A stretch of DNA of 24,650 bases. It comes from a virus. Positions 8,801 through 15,655 of this stretch are shown in pieces. Below the pieces are notes generated by a model. That model was not told where the DNA came from. It was given only the letters and a program-made list of their open reading frames with translations, and did no database searches. The first letter of the stretch is position 1, and the number at the start of each line of letters is the position of its first letter. A program made the position numbers and the translations under genes. The stretch is taken from the IMG/VR virus record IMGVR_UViG_3300035034_004496, positions 1 to 24,650 of that record, one strand, 5' to 3'.

Positions 8801-9146
8801 ATCCAGCCGCCAGCGCCGGAAACAGGACCGGCGCCAGCGCCGCCGCCGCAATCGTCACAACAGCCAGCAGCACAGTCCGCAGGGTGTCCTTGCCGGGAAT
8901 GCCACGGATCACGACTGTGGTCCCGGGCTTCGGGCGTACCTGCGGCCACAGGCGCTCCTCAATGACGGCGCTGCCCTGGGCAGTGGTCAGCGTGACCCGC
9001 AGATGACCGGCGGTGGGCTGCTGACCCGGTGCCACCCGCGCCACGATCTGCGCCAGCGTCAGGCCGCAGGGCAGATCCAGAGTGACCCGTGCAGCGCCGG
9101 GATCCAGCACCGGCGCAAAGATTACAGGGAGCGCAGAAGCGGTCAT
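5829..9146 (-). CDS. TipJ/J-like central tail hub, host specificity protein (1105 aa)
   Basis: The protein resembles the lambda J / TipJ family, which closes the tail tip, anchors the tape measure end and carries host-range parts. A hydrophobic segment at about 91-140 (two membrane-helix-like stretches) follows the short N-terminal domain, as is common in this family. The hub core, with its beta-barrel-like domains, spans about 145-770. Two fibronectin-III-like domains follow (about 776-875 and 877-950). The second seems to be interrupted by a jelly-roll-like insert (about 954-1069) containing N-G-T-F-D, G-W, G-G-K-A-S-H and a final S-V-D-D-I-T-L-Y, the pattern of CBM-like modules. The chain then resumes with Q-Y-W-V-E-P-I-N-D-D-D. 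The ATG overlaps the NlpC/P60 stop by 4 nt (ATGA). Family size is typically 1000-1300 aa. Confidence 0.9.
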   Translation of the reverse strand: MTASALPVIFAPVLDPGAARVTLDLPCGLTLAQIVARVAPGQQPTAGHLRVTLTTAQGSAVIEERLWPQVRPKPGTTVVIRGIPGKDTLRTVLLAVVTIAAAALAPVLFPALAAGSFGLALAVAGLSILGTLLINALIPIETPDVIERRDVYRIDGWRNDIRPGAPVPFALGRHRYAPPFAAQSHTEVVGDDQFIVALFCAGYGPVRISDLRIGDTPVSDYRDIDIETREGRPGDAPVTIYPEQVLEEGAGVQLVRERPRDINGNVIEGAPSVEAPAVRFTASNSARASVILGFPNGLFWIDDKGRLAVQGVTVRIRARLNGVGDWTDVAVLNITGKRQESMLRQHSWTLPTRGRWQIEVTRMNDDSTNAQVSDTVMLAAIQSIRPEYPINLDKPLALIAVRIRATYQLNGTLDSFNCLLEREGLVREDGQWVTGYSRNPASAYLSALMGPQNPYPVTLDGIDMDQIADWYEWCAEKGLKYDRVHDAPEGLGDMLAAICGAGRATPHHDGVRWGVVIDRPQTLVIDHINPRNSEQFEWSRNYFQPPDGLRIRFRDETNNHEEAERIVPWIGHTGDIRLTESVDMPGKTDPVEIWIEARRRMYELTLRADNFSVIQSGTARVATRGDLVMGSFDVLSRTQLAARVKSVMGRLAEIDESTVIPEGYGIRFRVFAEGEEGEDVVGVSMVRGLVATAEETTALLLTGTGEMPQVGDVVHIGPIQTESLALRIRGIEAGDDFSSRLIMVAAAEEIDRLTDAEVAPAWDGRVGAEVDVAAGVPAAPVFASIATGIAGTGAPDGLMVLLRPGTGSTAVVSTYALEHRLAGTSLWTVLTVPVASSGVSVPAYVAGNAVELRARAFAGASPGEYTATAEVTIGAEDAAVPAAIDAGSVTITGGLGHAVLTVSVPGTDAPALIRIYRAPAGVPLDRSIHALGAPLPVSPGSVLSYTDGDGTRSTLLGNGTFDSATGWTLGDGWSIAGGKASHMGPSAGALSQAVALEAGRTYRAAVIVSGVTSGTVTAGLSGGTAVTGTAISSTGLAFTRLTALSGNTSFGLSADAAFDGSVDDITLYAETPTSVDQGAWQYWVEPINDDDIAGPLTGPFATTIY

Positions 9147-9565
9147 GCAAACCCCCTTGAATGGCGCTCGGAATGCCGGAACCCGAACACGAAACGCGCC
9201 GACCAGCGGCCCTGGTCAAACCGCTCGACCTTCGACTGATCATCAGTGGCCATGTGCAGCATCAGATCAGGGGCGATGCAGATCCCGATATGGCTCTCGC
9301 GCCGTCCATGCCGAAACAGCAACAGATCGAATTCGGCAGGCTCCAGAACCCGCGACCACACACCGGCCTGCGTCTCCTGCCCGATCAGTGCTGCAACCTC
9401 CGCCTGCTCCTCGGCGCTGACATAGCCGCCCGCATAGTCCGGCAGCGTGATCGACAGGCAATCGGCATAGACCAGCCGCGCCAGCCCCCAGCAATCGCAC
9501 CCCAAGCGGTCGCGGCCCATATCGGCGTAGGGGATGCCGATGTAATCGTTCGACCAGCTCATCAT
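9143..9565 (-). CDS. NlpC/P60-family tail tip peptidoglycan hydrolase (140 aa)
   Basis: The catalytic Cys of NlpC/P60 peptidases is visible in L-G-C-D-C-W-G-L (C25), with the catalytic His in S-H-I-G-I-C (H92) and a likely third residue in M-L-H-M-A (H104). In siphovirus tails these proteins (lambda K C-terminal domain, GTA homologues) cleave peptide cross-links so the tail tube can pass the wall. An upstream ATG at 9610 is in frame, but ATG 9565 is chosen because AAGGA (9574-9578) stands 8 nt before it and the known family begins close to the Cys motif. The gene overlaps the hub gene by 4 nt. Its upstream neighbour in the operon should be DUF1833, but an insert of nearly 600 nt separates them. 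Confidence 0.9.
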   Translation of the reverse strand: MMSWSNDYIGIPYADMGRDRLGCDCWGLARLVYADCLSITLPDYAGGYVSAEEQAEVAALIGQETQAGVWSRVLEPAEFDLLLFRHGRRESHIGICIAPDLMLHMATDDQSKVERFDQGRWSARFVFGFRHSERHSRGFA

Positions 9566-9573
9566 ACAACCAG

Positions 9574-9578
9574 TCCTT
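9574..9578 (-). promoter_or_regulatory. Ribosome binding site of the NlpC/P60 gene
   Basis: AAGGA with 8 nt spacing to ATG 9565. It decides between this start and the longer in-frame ATG at 9610, which lies in the insert and lacks a good site. Confidence 0.6.
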
Positions 9579-9639
9579 GATATAAAACGTAGAATCGCTG
9601 TTTGATCCACCCTAGCCCAAGCAAAGAAAGCGAATTGAG

Positions 9640-10002
9640 ATGGATGATACGTGGCGCAAAGCTATTGGTACGAAGATTGCCACCGATGGATCTGCTATCA
9701 GGCTCTCGGTAAAAACTGTCGACGGGCGGGAGTTGGTTATCCAAATGGTGCCGGAAATGATCCCACATCTTGTCGCTGAACTGATGAATGCGAAAACCAG
9801 AGCAGAGCTTCTTGCAGCAGGCCCTGCTGACAGTGATGGGCCGATACAACCAACAAACATGCGACAGCCGATCAACGCGGTTAAGCTCGTTCGGACAAAT
9901 TACACTGAGCGGGGGAAAAGCCTCGTTCAGGTCCTTATGGCTGGTGGGGGTGTATTCGAGTTTCTTGTGCCGCTGGATGCCGGGGAAGACCGAACGGTGT
10001 AG
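9640..10002 (+). CDS. Opposite-strand accessory gene, unknown function (120 aa)
   Basis: This is the only convincing plus-strand gene in the window. The protein looks genuine: an alternating beta pattern (about 20-36), a helix P-H-L-V-A-E-L-M (about 42-56), a Pro/Asp linker, then further strands ending in V-F-E-F-L-V-P. There is no signal peptide or membrane segment. I recall small host proteins of similar pattern but can name no family. The DNA is AT-richer at its start (29/60 GC at 9661-9720) than the tail genes on both sides. AT-rich hexamers TATAAA (9580-9585) and TAGAAT (9590-9595) lie upstream, but no convincing full promoter is seen, and the ribosome site is weak. The gene sits antisense to the late transcript and converges with the 66-aa gene, overlapping its 3' end by 68 nt. 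A moron or lysogeny-expressed gene is the best guess. Confidence 0.65.
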   Translation: MDDTWRKAIGTKIATDGSAIRLSVKTVDGRELVIQMVPEMIPHLVAELMNAKTRAELLAAGPADSDGPIQPTNMRQPINAVKLVRTNYTERGKSLVQVLMAGGGVFEFLVPLDAGEDRTV

Positions 10003-10135
10003 CGCAGTTTTTCCACCCCGGCGGATCAGGCGGGAACACTGTATTTGCTGGAAATACTTCCTTCCATACGCCCAACGGAAGTTTGACGTCGGCAACCACA
10101 TTTTCAAAGCACTCATATGCGCCGTCTTCAAACAT
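9935..10135 (-). CDS. Small protein of unknown function (66 aa)
   Basis: The gene starts 16 nt after the DUF1833 stop with a good ribosome site: GAGAGGG at 10142-10148, 6 nt before ATG 10135. The first 35 residues look protein-like (acidic start M-F-E-D-G, then aromatic and Pro residues with P-P-D-P-P-G-W). The last 25, which overlap the plus-strand gene, are His/Pro-rich and less convincing. It may be a real late gene, or the front part of a gene whose end was changed when the plus-strand gene arrived. No family is recognised. Confidence 0.5.
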   Translation of the reverse strand: MFEDGAYECFENVVADVKLPLGVWKEVFPANTVFPPDPPGWKNCATPFGLPRHPAAQETRIHPHQP

Positions 10136-10151
10136 AACATTCCCTCTCTTT

Positions 10152-10676
10152 TCATCGGAACATCCCCGGAAATCTGTCCTTCGTGAACCGGTCCATCGGC
10201 ACGCTCTCCTCTTCGATCGGGGCGCGGCTGATCTCGAGCGTGATCTCATTGGCATTGCCCGACGCGCCGGTCATCACCATGCCGCGATACTCGACCTCCA
10301 TCAGATCCGGCGTGCTGGCCATCACCACGGCAAGGTGCACCGTGGGCCGGTCCGTGAAGGACCGCATCAGGGCGGCAATGTCGCTGTCCACATTCTCGAC
10401 GACGATGCTGGCAGAGGCGGGCGCATCCTCCAGATCGCTGGGCAGCTCGGCCTGTGCCAGCACGAACAGGAAAGGCTCATCCGCCGGATCGCTGCCCATC
10501 CATGTGCTCCGGGTGCCGTACATCAGCGGGTCCACAGACAGCCGCTCCGTCGGGTCCGTGGACAGGCGCAGCGGCGCATCCAGCGCCGGATGCTCGATCA
10601 TGATCAGCGCCACCTCGACCTCTGCCGAGCTGGCGGCATCAAAGGCCCTGCGCGCATTGAGCGAGACGCGCCTCAC
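10152..10676 (-). CDS. DUF1833-family tail protein (174 aa)
   Basis: The pattern fits DUF1833 throughout: an early hydrophobic strand followed by I-E-H-P-A-L and P-L-R-L-S-T-D, a central S-I-V-V-E-N-V-D-S-D-I, a strand L-A-V-V-M-A-S-T-P-D, and the ending M-D-R-F-T-K-D-R-F-P-G-M-F. Members sit beside tail tip genes in siphoviruses and Mu-like phages and are thought to be minor tail proteins. A longer reading from 10763 exists, but that extension is the shadow of the upstream gene. GTG 10676 is chosen because it overlaps the upstream stop (GTGA) and the family begins here. In related layouts NlpC/P60 would follow directly. Confidence 0.85.
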   Translation of the reverse strand: MRRVSLNARRAFDAASSAEVEVALIMIEHPALDAPLRLSTDPTERLSVDPLMYGTRSTWMGSDPADEPFLFVLAQAELPSDLEDAPASASIVVENVDSDIAALMRSFTDRPTVHLAVVMASTPDLMEVEYRGMVMTGASGNANEITLEISRAPIEEESVPMDRFTKDRFPGMFR

Positions 10677-11092
10677 GGCATCACCGCCACGGTGAAACTC
10701 ACCAGATAGCGCCCCCCCACCATACGCTCGTTCGGGACCGGCTCGCTGAACAGGCAGATCCACTCGGCGGACAGCAGGATGTGCTCCCCTGCCCCGGTCA
10801 GGAGTGGTCGGAACGCACCATCAAGCAGCAGTGTGCCATCGGTAGTCGGGTCCGGCATCCGGAACGGCAATGTGCCACCCGCCGTGACCTCATCATAGAA
10901 TATGTCAAAGACAGCCTTGCGCGCGCGGGTCAGCTCCAGCCCCAGCGTCACAAACCGCGCAGTGCTGGAAAACCGGCGGCGATATCCCGGAGGGCCACCC
11001 GCCGCTTTGCGCAGCCGCGCATCCTGACGGTCCTGATTGTAGGGCTCGCGCAGCGGACAGGGCAGCTCGGAGGGCCAGACGGCAATGCTCAT
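10673..11092 (-). CDS. Minor tail protein, probable distal tail component (139 aa)
   Basis: The gene follows the tape measure gene directly (4-nt ATGA overlap) and precedes DUF1833, the place of lambda gpM/distal-tail or DUF2460-type proteins. The sequence begins with V-W-P-S-E-L-P, has a basic stretch R-R-R-F-S-S-T-A-R-F, a helical part around 50-68, and a Gly/Pro turn P-F-R-M-P-D-P. This is a pattern seen in small tail-end proteins that bind the tail tube. No exact family is named here. The role rests on position and general pattern. Confidence 0.8.
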   Translation of the reverse strand: MSIAVWPSELPCPLREPYNQDRQDARLRKAAGGPPGYRRRFSSTARFVTLGLELTRARKAVFDIFYDEVTAGGTLPFRMPDPTTDGTLLLDGAFRPLLTGAGEHILLSAEWICLFSEPVPNERMVGGRYLVSFTVAVMP

Positions 11093-13791
11093 CGCTGGGC
11101 CCGCTTCGGCCTGAAGCCGCCCTGCTTGAGCGTCTTGCGCGCCCCGCCGCCGGGCTGGTTCATCGCGGCACCCACCTGATCGGCCAGCACCAGCTTGAAG
11201 CTGCGCCCGCCCTGCCCGTCGTTCTGCTCTTCCATCTCGCCCTGCACCGGCGTTGAGCTGTTGTTCTCGATCATGATCTTTGGCGCAAACACGACACCAC
11301 CCCCGCCGCCGCCATTGGCCGCTGCCTGTGCCAGCGCATCCACCACCGTGGCGCCATTGCCGATCTGCTCGGGCGTGAACACCCGCTGGCCCATTGTGGT
11401 GACCGTCAGCCGCTCATCGGCGCGCAGGGGCGATCCCGCGCCATAGCTGCGCCGCACACCGCCTGTGCCAATGGTGCTGCCCGCGTGGCTCTGGGTCAGC
11501 GGCGTTGAACCGGCGGCGCCGGGTAAGAGCCCACCTATAAAACCGGACAGCGCGTCGAAACCCGCATTGAGGCCCGGCTGAATTGCCTGCTGAAACGCCA
11601 TCCGCTGAAACTGCTCGAGGGTGTAATCCACCAGGCTGCCGACCTCGAACTTTCCGGTGCGGCCCATTTCGACAAAGGCATCTTCCAGACCACTCGACCA
11701 TTTGGTGACGATGTCCTCGCCCACATCCGCCCAGGTGCTCATGTCGTCGTTGATGTCCGCAAACGCCCGCTCGATTCCCGAGGCCCAGTCCGTGCGGCGG
11801 TCCAGATCCTTGCGGTAGGCCTCGGCAAGCCGCGCGTCGAAAATGGTCTCGACATCCAGCGCAAAGGCCTCATATCCCGCGCGCGCAGGATCGAGCGTGG
11901 AGAGCGCTGCGTCGCGCCAGTCCTCCAGCGCCGCCATGTCCCGCGCATAGCTGGGGGCAAGCCGGTCCATCTGGCGTGCGATATCCGCGAGGATCCGCTC
12001 CTCGTCCGACCGGCCCCGCCCGCCACCGCCGCCCCGGCCTGCGCCTGACGACGTGTTGGTGCTGCGTCCTGCCGCATTCTGCTCGCTGCGCCACTCCTGA
12101 AGGCTCAGGTTGTACCGCTCTGCCTCGACCCGAGCGCCGACGAAATCTTCACGCTCGCGGTTCAGGATCCGGAAATTTTCTTCCGTCTGCGGCCCAAATG
12201 TATCTATGGCGGTACGTCGGTCGAATTCAGCATTCGCCAAAGCCCCGGCCCGCCCCAGCGGATCATCCCGGAACTCATAATTGATCCGCGCACGGGTGAC
12301 CTCTTCGACGCCCTGATTTGCCAGGGCGGTGGCATTCGAGAGTGCGCGTCCCAGCTCGTCGGCCATGCGGCTCGCCTGATCAGCAGCGAGCGTGACATTG
12401 CCCGCCATGTCCACCGATGCGACGCCATTGGCCGCGTCCCATGCCGCAAGGACCTCGGCCTTATAGGCCTCACTCGCATCCAGCGTATCAATCTGCGCCG
12501 CCTGAAGCCGCCGCTCCGCACCGACCCGCAATTCGGCCACCTGAATACTGTCTTCGCCGTACACCCTGATGGCCTGGGCAATCGCGAATTCTTCCTGCAA
12601 CACCGTGATCATTTCTTTCGCAGCGAGCATGCCATCGGTCCGGCTCTTTGCCGCAGTCACCAGTTCGCCAACAGTCTCTTTGATGGCTTCCTTAATTCTG
12701 TCCTGGGCATCCTTAACTTCTTGCAAATTCCCCACTTCCTGCTCTCTGGCAGCGAGAACAGCCCTCAGCTCATCGGCTTCACCTTCAACCCGACCTGCGG
12801 TGCGGTTCAGACCCACCCGGATCCTCGGATCAGGCGCTGCCGATGCCCTGGCGCGCAGTCCTTCAGCCCGGGCCTCCAGCTCCTCAATCTGGCGGGTTAC
12901 TCCGAGCACCTCCGCGTTCGCCAGGCCGCTCAGCAAAACCTCGAGCTCCAAAGCGGCCTCGCTTGACTGTTCCTTCACAGCACTCAAGGCGTTTGCGAAC
13001 CGTTCTGCCTGCTCGTCAGCTTCATCGGCGGCCATCGCCCACTGCAGCAGTGCCGCACCGCCCGCGATGACACCGATCGTGACCAGTGAAACCGGACTGA
13101 GCAGCCCCAGCAGCGAACTTCTGATCGCCCGAAAAATCTCAAGGCCACTGCCCATGCTATCAAACACCTGAATGAGCTGGGTACCCTGCTGCAGCGCCAG
13201 CTGCAGGGGGTTCTGGCCCGCCGCCAGCATCACGCCGATATCGTTGAACTGCGCCGAGATATTGCCCAGCTGACCGGACGCACCGCCGCCCATCTGCGAC
13301 ATCCCGGCGGCAGCCCGGCCTGTCGCCAGATATTGCGTTTCTGCAAGGGCAAGGACGCGGTTGGCTTCCGCCTGCGTCGCAGCACCGGAAAGAACGGCAC
13401 GCTGGGTCTCCTGAAGCGCTGCCGAATACTGCATCGACGAGCGGTATACCGGATCAATTGAGCTGCGCAGCGCGTCAAACCTGAGCCGGGACAGGTCCAG
13501 CTCGACATTGAAGACAGAGGCACTTTGCCGCGCGCTCTGGTGCGAGGCGTCGATCCTCACCAGACTGTTGATGCGTCGCTGGAGTGCCGTCGTGGTCTGA
13601 TCCGCAGCACGGCCCAATTCACCTTCCTGCGCCGTAAATCTGCTCAGCTCAGAGGACACCCGGGTTGAAGCCGTACCCAGAGAGGCGGTGGCCGCATCCA
13701 GCCTCTTCAGACCGGCTTCGCCCTGCTGGGTGGCGACAATCAGCCCGCGCGCGTCGCCGGTCAGGATGAGGGAGGTTTCCAACTGGCTCAT
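11089..13791 (-). CDS. Tail tape measure protein (900 aa)
   Basis: The longest gene after the hub, placed after the tail assembly chaperones as expected. Residues 20-160 are Ala/Gln/Arg-rich helices typical of the coiled tape measure. L-G-N-I-S-A-Q-F-N-D-I-G-V-M-L-A-A-G (about 175-192) matches the conserved block of lambda-type tape measures. A hydrophobic segment at about 216-252 could insert in the inner membrane during DNA entry. Helices continue to a Gly/Arg-rich linker (about 580-590). The C-terminus has a G-Q-R-V-F-T-P-E-Q-like turn common at the end of these proteins. At roughly 1.5 angstrom per residue, 900 aa would set a tail of about 135 nm if most of it is extended; this is an estimate from the general rule. 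ATG 13791 overlaps the chaperone stop by 4 nt. Confidence 0.93.
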   Translation of the reverse strand: MSQLETSLILTGDARGLIVATQQGEAGLKRLDAATASLGTASTRVSSELSRFTAQEGELGRAADQTTTALQRRINSLVRIDASHQSARQSASVFNVELDLSRLRFDALRSSIDPVYRSSMQYSAALQETQRAVLSGAATQAEANRVLALAETQYLATGRAAAGMSQMGGGASGQLGNISAQFNDIGVMLAAGQNPLQLALQQGTQLIQVFDSMGSGLEIFRAIRSSLLGLLSPVSLVTIGVIAGGAALLQWAMAADEADEQAERFANALSAVKEQSSEAALELEVLLSGLANAEVLGVTRQIEELEARAEGLRARASAAPDPRIRVGLNRTAGRVEGEADELRAVLAAREQEVGNLQEVKDAQDRIKEAIKETVGELVTAAKSRTDGMLAAKEMITVLQEEFAIAQAIRVYGEDSIQVAELRVGAERRLQAAQIDTLDASEAYKAEVLAAWDAANGVASVDMAGNVTLAADQASRMADELGRALSNATALANQGVEEVTRARINYEFRDDPLGRAGALANAEFDRRTAIDTFGPQTEENFRILNREREDFVGARVEAERYNLSLQEWRSEQNAAGRSTNTSSGAGRGGGGGRGRSDEERILADIARQMDRLAPSYARDMAALEDWRDAALSTLDPARAGYEAFALDVETIFDARLAEAYRKDLDRRTDWASGIERAFADINDDMSTWADVGEDIVTKWSSGLEDAFVEMGRTGKFEVGSLVDYTLEQFQRMAFQQAIQPGLNAGFDALSGFIGGLLPGAAGSTPLTQSHAGSTIGTGGVRRSYGAGSPLRADERLTVTTMGQRVFTPEQIGNGATVVDALAQAAANGGGGGGVVFAPKIMIENNSSTPVQGEMEEQNDGQGGRSFKLVLADQVGAAMNQPGGGARKTLKQGGFRPKRAQR

Positions 13792-14102
13792 GCTGCGTCC
13801 CTCAGGATCCGCAGCCCCTCGGCTTGCAGCACCGCCAGATCGCGCGCGACCTGAGGCGTCACCTTGATCGCGTGCATCCGCGCCACCGCTTCAACCGCCG
13901 TCTGGTCAAACGAAAGATGCGCCAGAGCGCTCATGCCCGCGACGCTGCGCAGCTGATCATGGCTGTAAATGGCCAGCTCGATGGCAGGCCGGAATGTGAT
14001 CGGCAGCACCATCTCCGCCACCTGTGATCCCTCTATCGCCATTAGCTTCTCCCTCGCCTCATCCGGATCGACCCGCTTCAGGACCGCGTAATCGTTCACC
14101 AT
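13788..14102 (-). CDS. Tail assembly chaperone, downstream (GT-type) frame
   Basis: This is the second part of the chaperone pair between tail tube and tape measure genes, equivalent to lambda T. The 104-aa frame is helical and Ala-rich. Its own ATG at 14102 has GAGGAG directly against it, with no spacing, which is poor for initiation. The same frame is open upstream without a stop to the slippery site at 14153-14159, so it is probably made mainly as a -1 frameshift fusion with the upstream frame. The fusion would be about 242 aa (121 from the first frame, 17 from the joining stretch, 104 from here). Such fusions hold the tape measure during tail tube polymerisation and are absent from the virion. 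Confidence 0.8.
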   Translation of the reverse strand: MVNDYAVLKRVDPDEAREKLMAIEGSQVAEMVLPITFRPAIELAIYSHDQLRSVAGMSALAHLSFDQTAVEAVARMHAIKVTPQVARDLAVLQAEGLRILRDAA

Positions 14103-14113
14103 CTCCTCACTGA

Positions 14114-14159
14114 CCGCCGCGCGTCCCCAGATCAGGACGGCGGCGGCGCGGAGTTTTTT
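14114..14159 (-). promoter_or_regulatory. Programmed -1 ribosomal frameshift signal
   Basis: The in-frame heptamer A_AAA_AAC (14159 down to 14153), a classic X_XXY_YYZ site, lies six codons before the stop of the first chaperone frame. After a 6-nt spacer a GC-rich stem-loop follows: 14140-14146 pairs with 14114-14120 (7 bp) and 14135-14138 with 14123-14126 (GTCC/GGAC). A 1x2 internal bulge separates the two helices and an 8-nt loop closes the stem. The -1 frame is open from the site into the downstream chaperone frame. Frameshifting at this gene pair is conserved in long-tailed phages. Confidence 0.85.
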
Positions 14160-14515
14160 GCCCGGTATCCCTTTTTGGGTGAGAGGGCCTCGGAATAGGC
14201 GGCAGTGACAGCCAGCCGGGCGGGGCGGCTGCCCAGAAACCTGCGGATGTTGTCAGGTGTTGCTGGCAGTGGCGCGCTGTTCACATCCAGCACGTCCCCC
14301 TCCTTCCAGCCCTTGAACACTTCCATCAGCCGGGCGATCTCGAGATCAATTGACGCGCTCATGGACTGCACGTCCTCGCCGGGCGCAAAGAAATCGACGT
14401 CATCCATGGTCTCGAACCGGCCCGTGACCGTGATCTCGTCATGCCCGCCTGCTTTCGGCATGCAGATCATGACCGGCCAGTCGAATGCGTGGTTTTCAGT
14501 GAAGAGAAAGCTCAT
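14132..14515 (-). CDS. Tail assembly chaperone, upstream (G-type) frame (127 aa)
   Basis: Placed between the tail tube region and the tape measure gene, this is the lambda G equivalent. The N-terminus has beta strands, and a helical part follows from about 45. The end (S-P-K-K-G-Y-R-A-K-N, then a short Ser/Pro tail) covers the slippery heptamer. The start ATG 14515 is preceded by AAGGAG (14523-14528) at 7 nt, one of the strongest ribosome sites in the window. Most ribosomes would stop at 14132 and make this short form. A minority would shift to -1 and make the long fusion. Confidence 0.85.
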   Translation of the reverse strand: MSFLFTENHAFDWPVMICMPKAGGHDEITVTGRFETMDDVDFFAPGEDVQSMSASIDLEIARLMEVFKGWKEGDVLDVNSAPLPATPDNIRRFLGSRPARLAVTAAYSEALSPKKGYRAKNSAPPPS

Positions 14516-14532
14516 TTAGCAGCTCCTTAAGG

Positions 14533-14712
14533 CTAGTTTTCAGGGGTGTTTGGCAGTTGGGACAACCGGACTGACAGCGGCCATTCATCATCGGGATAAA
14601 CGCCGGAGAGAGGGCCACAGCAGCCAACCCTGAAACAGGTCGAAATACATTCATGGTGACAAGCTCCACCGTCCGGGCATCGGTTATCAGCTACAGGATC
14701 TGTCTTTCCCAT
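14533..14712 (-). CDS. Small Cys-rich protein (59 aa)
   Basis: Below the usual size cut-off but well supported. Its ATG overlaps the tail tube stop by one base (TGATG), and its stop is 17 nt before the next start. The sequence has C12, C18, H19, H20, C22, C26, C31 and C32 in the order C-P-D-G-G-A-C-H-H-E-C and F-R-V-G-C-C, then P-L-S-G-V-Y-P-D-D-E-W-P. I recall small phage proteins of the same pattern, Cys/His cluster plus PLSGVYP-x-D-x-WP, near tail genes. The cluster suggests metal (zinc) binding. The function is unknown. Confidence 0.78.
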   Translation of the reverse strand: MGKTDPVADNRCPDGGACHHECISTCFRVGCCGPLSGVYPDDEWPLSVRLSQLPNTPEN

Positions 14713-15644
14713 CAGCTGAACGTGACCGCGAACTCGTCGTCGCCCTGGTCGTAGGTAAAGACCAGATCAATCGCGATCCCCATCTCGCCGTTGATGTCCT
14801 GCTCGCCGCCGTATTTCAGCTGCACCGCCGGGGCTGCCACGCGCAGTGCACGTCCGGTGCCGTTGCCAATTTCCCAGACAATCGCCTGCTTGGCCCCGCT
14901 CTTGCACATCGCCATCAGGTCAATCGTGGCGGCGGTGACCATTTGGACGACCATCCGGCCCGTCACGTTGCGCGCCGTGATGTCCGTGCCGTCGCAGTTC
15001 ATGAACTTCGATCGCATGGGCGCGCGCCCGTCCGTGAAGGTAAAGCTCTGCAGGCACAGCGCGACCCCGTCCACGGTGAAGGCCCGCATGTTGCGCGGGG
15101 TACATTCCGGCGCATCCGGCCAGTCGGAGAAATCCTGTGACGTGGCAACGGTGGCCTGTCCGTCATAATGCTCGCCCATGAATTTGAAGCCGATCATCGG
15201 CGGTTTCTTGGTCTCTGCGGTAAAGCTCAGCGCACCGCGGGCCTTGTCGCTCACCTGCGAGGTCAGCGTGTCGACGTATTGAAACGCGATCTCGCCCTTG
15301 GGCGTGCCTTCGGGCGTCAGGGAATAGCTGACCGAGGTGCCCGCCGTGACGGTCTCTGTCAGCCCGCAGGCCTTCATCAGCTCGCCATAGAGCGGCGCGT
15401 CACCCGCGTCGGGCAATGAGGCATCGACCATGAAGTCCAGCCCCATGGAGACGTTATAGAGCCGGTCGCCCTGCGCGCCCTCAAAGCCCGAGACGAAGTT
15501 CTGGGCCTCATAATCGCCCTCAAGGCGGCGCACGGTCAGATCGCGCACCAGCATGTCGGTCGCCGTGGCAAAGGACGGGATGCCAGCCGTGACGGTGCGG
15601 GTGCCGGAAAGTGTGCGGATAAGGCGGGATTTGGTGCTTGCCAT
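14712..15644 (-). CDS. Phage tail tube protein (310 aa)
   Basis: The 310-aa protein is beta-rich and placed between the tail terminator and the chaperone pair. That is where the major tail tube protein of long-tailed phages lies. An early D-M-L-V-R-D-L-T-V-R-R-L-E block and a central P-P-M-I-G-F-K-F-M-G segment fit tail tube proteins of Mu-like siphoviruses. It polymerises around the tape measure into the non-contractile tube. No sheath gene is present next to it, which argues against a contractile tail. GAGGA is seen before ATG 15644. Confidence 0.87.
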   Translation of the reverse strand: MASTKSRLIRTLSGTRTVTAGIPSFATATDMLVRDLTVRRLEGDYEAQNFVSGFEGAQGDRLYNVSMGLDFMVDASLPDAGDAPLYGELMKACGLTETVTAGTSVSYSLTPEGTPKGEIAFQYVDTLTSQVSDKARGALSFTAETKKPPMIGFKFMGEHYDGQATVATSQDFSDWPDAPECTPRNMRAFTVDGVALCLQSFTFTDGRAPMRSKFMNCDGTDITARNVTGRMVVQMVTAATIDLMAMCKSGAKQAIVWEIGNGTGRALRVAAPAVQLKYGGEQDINGEMGIAIDLVFTYDQGDDEFAVTFS

Positions 15645-15655
15645 GATGATAATCC

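Noticed and set aside
9562-10155. 197-aa minus-strand frame across the accessory insert
   Set aside because: It is the antisense shadow of the plus-strand gene: its composition is unlike a protein (many Cys, His, Arg, Trp) and its ATG has the ribosome site only 1 nt away.
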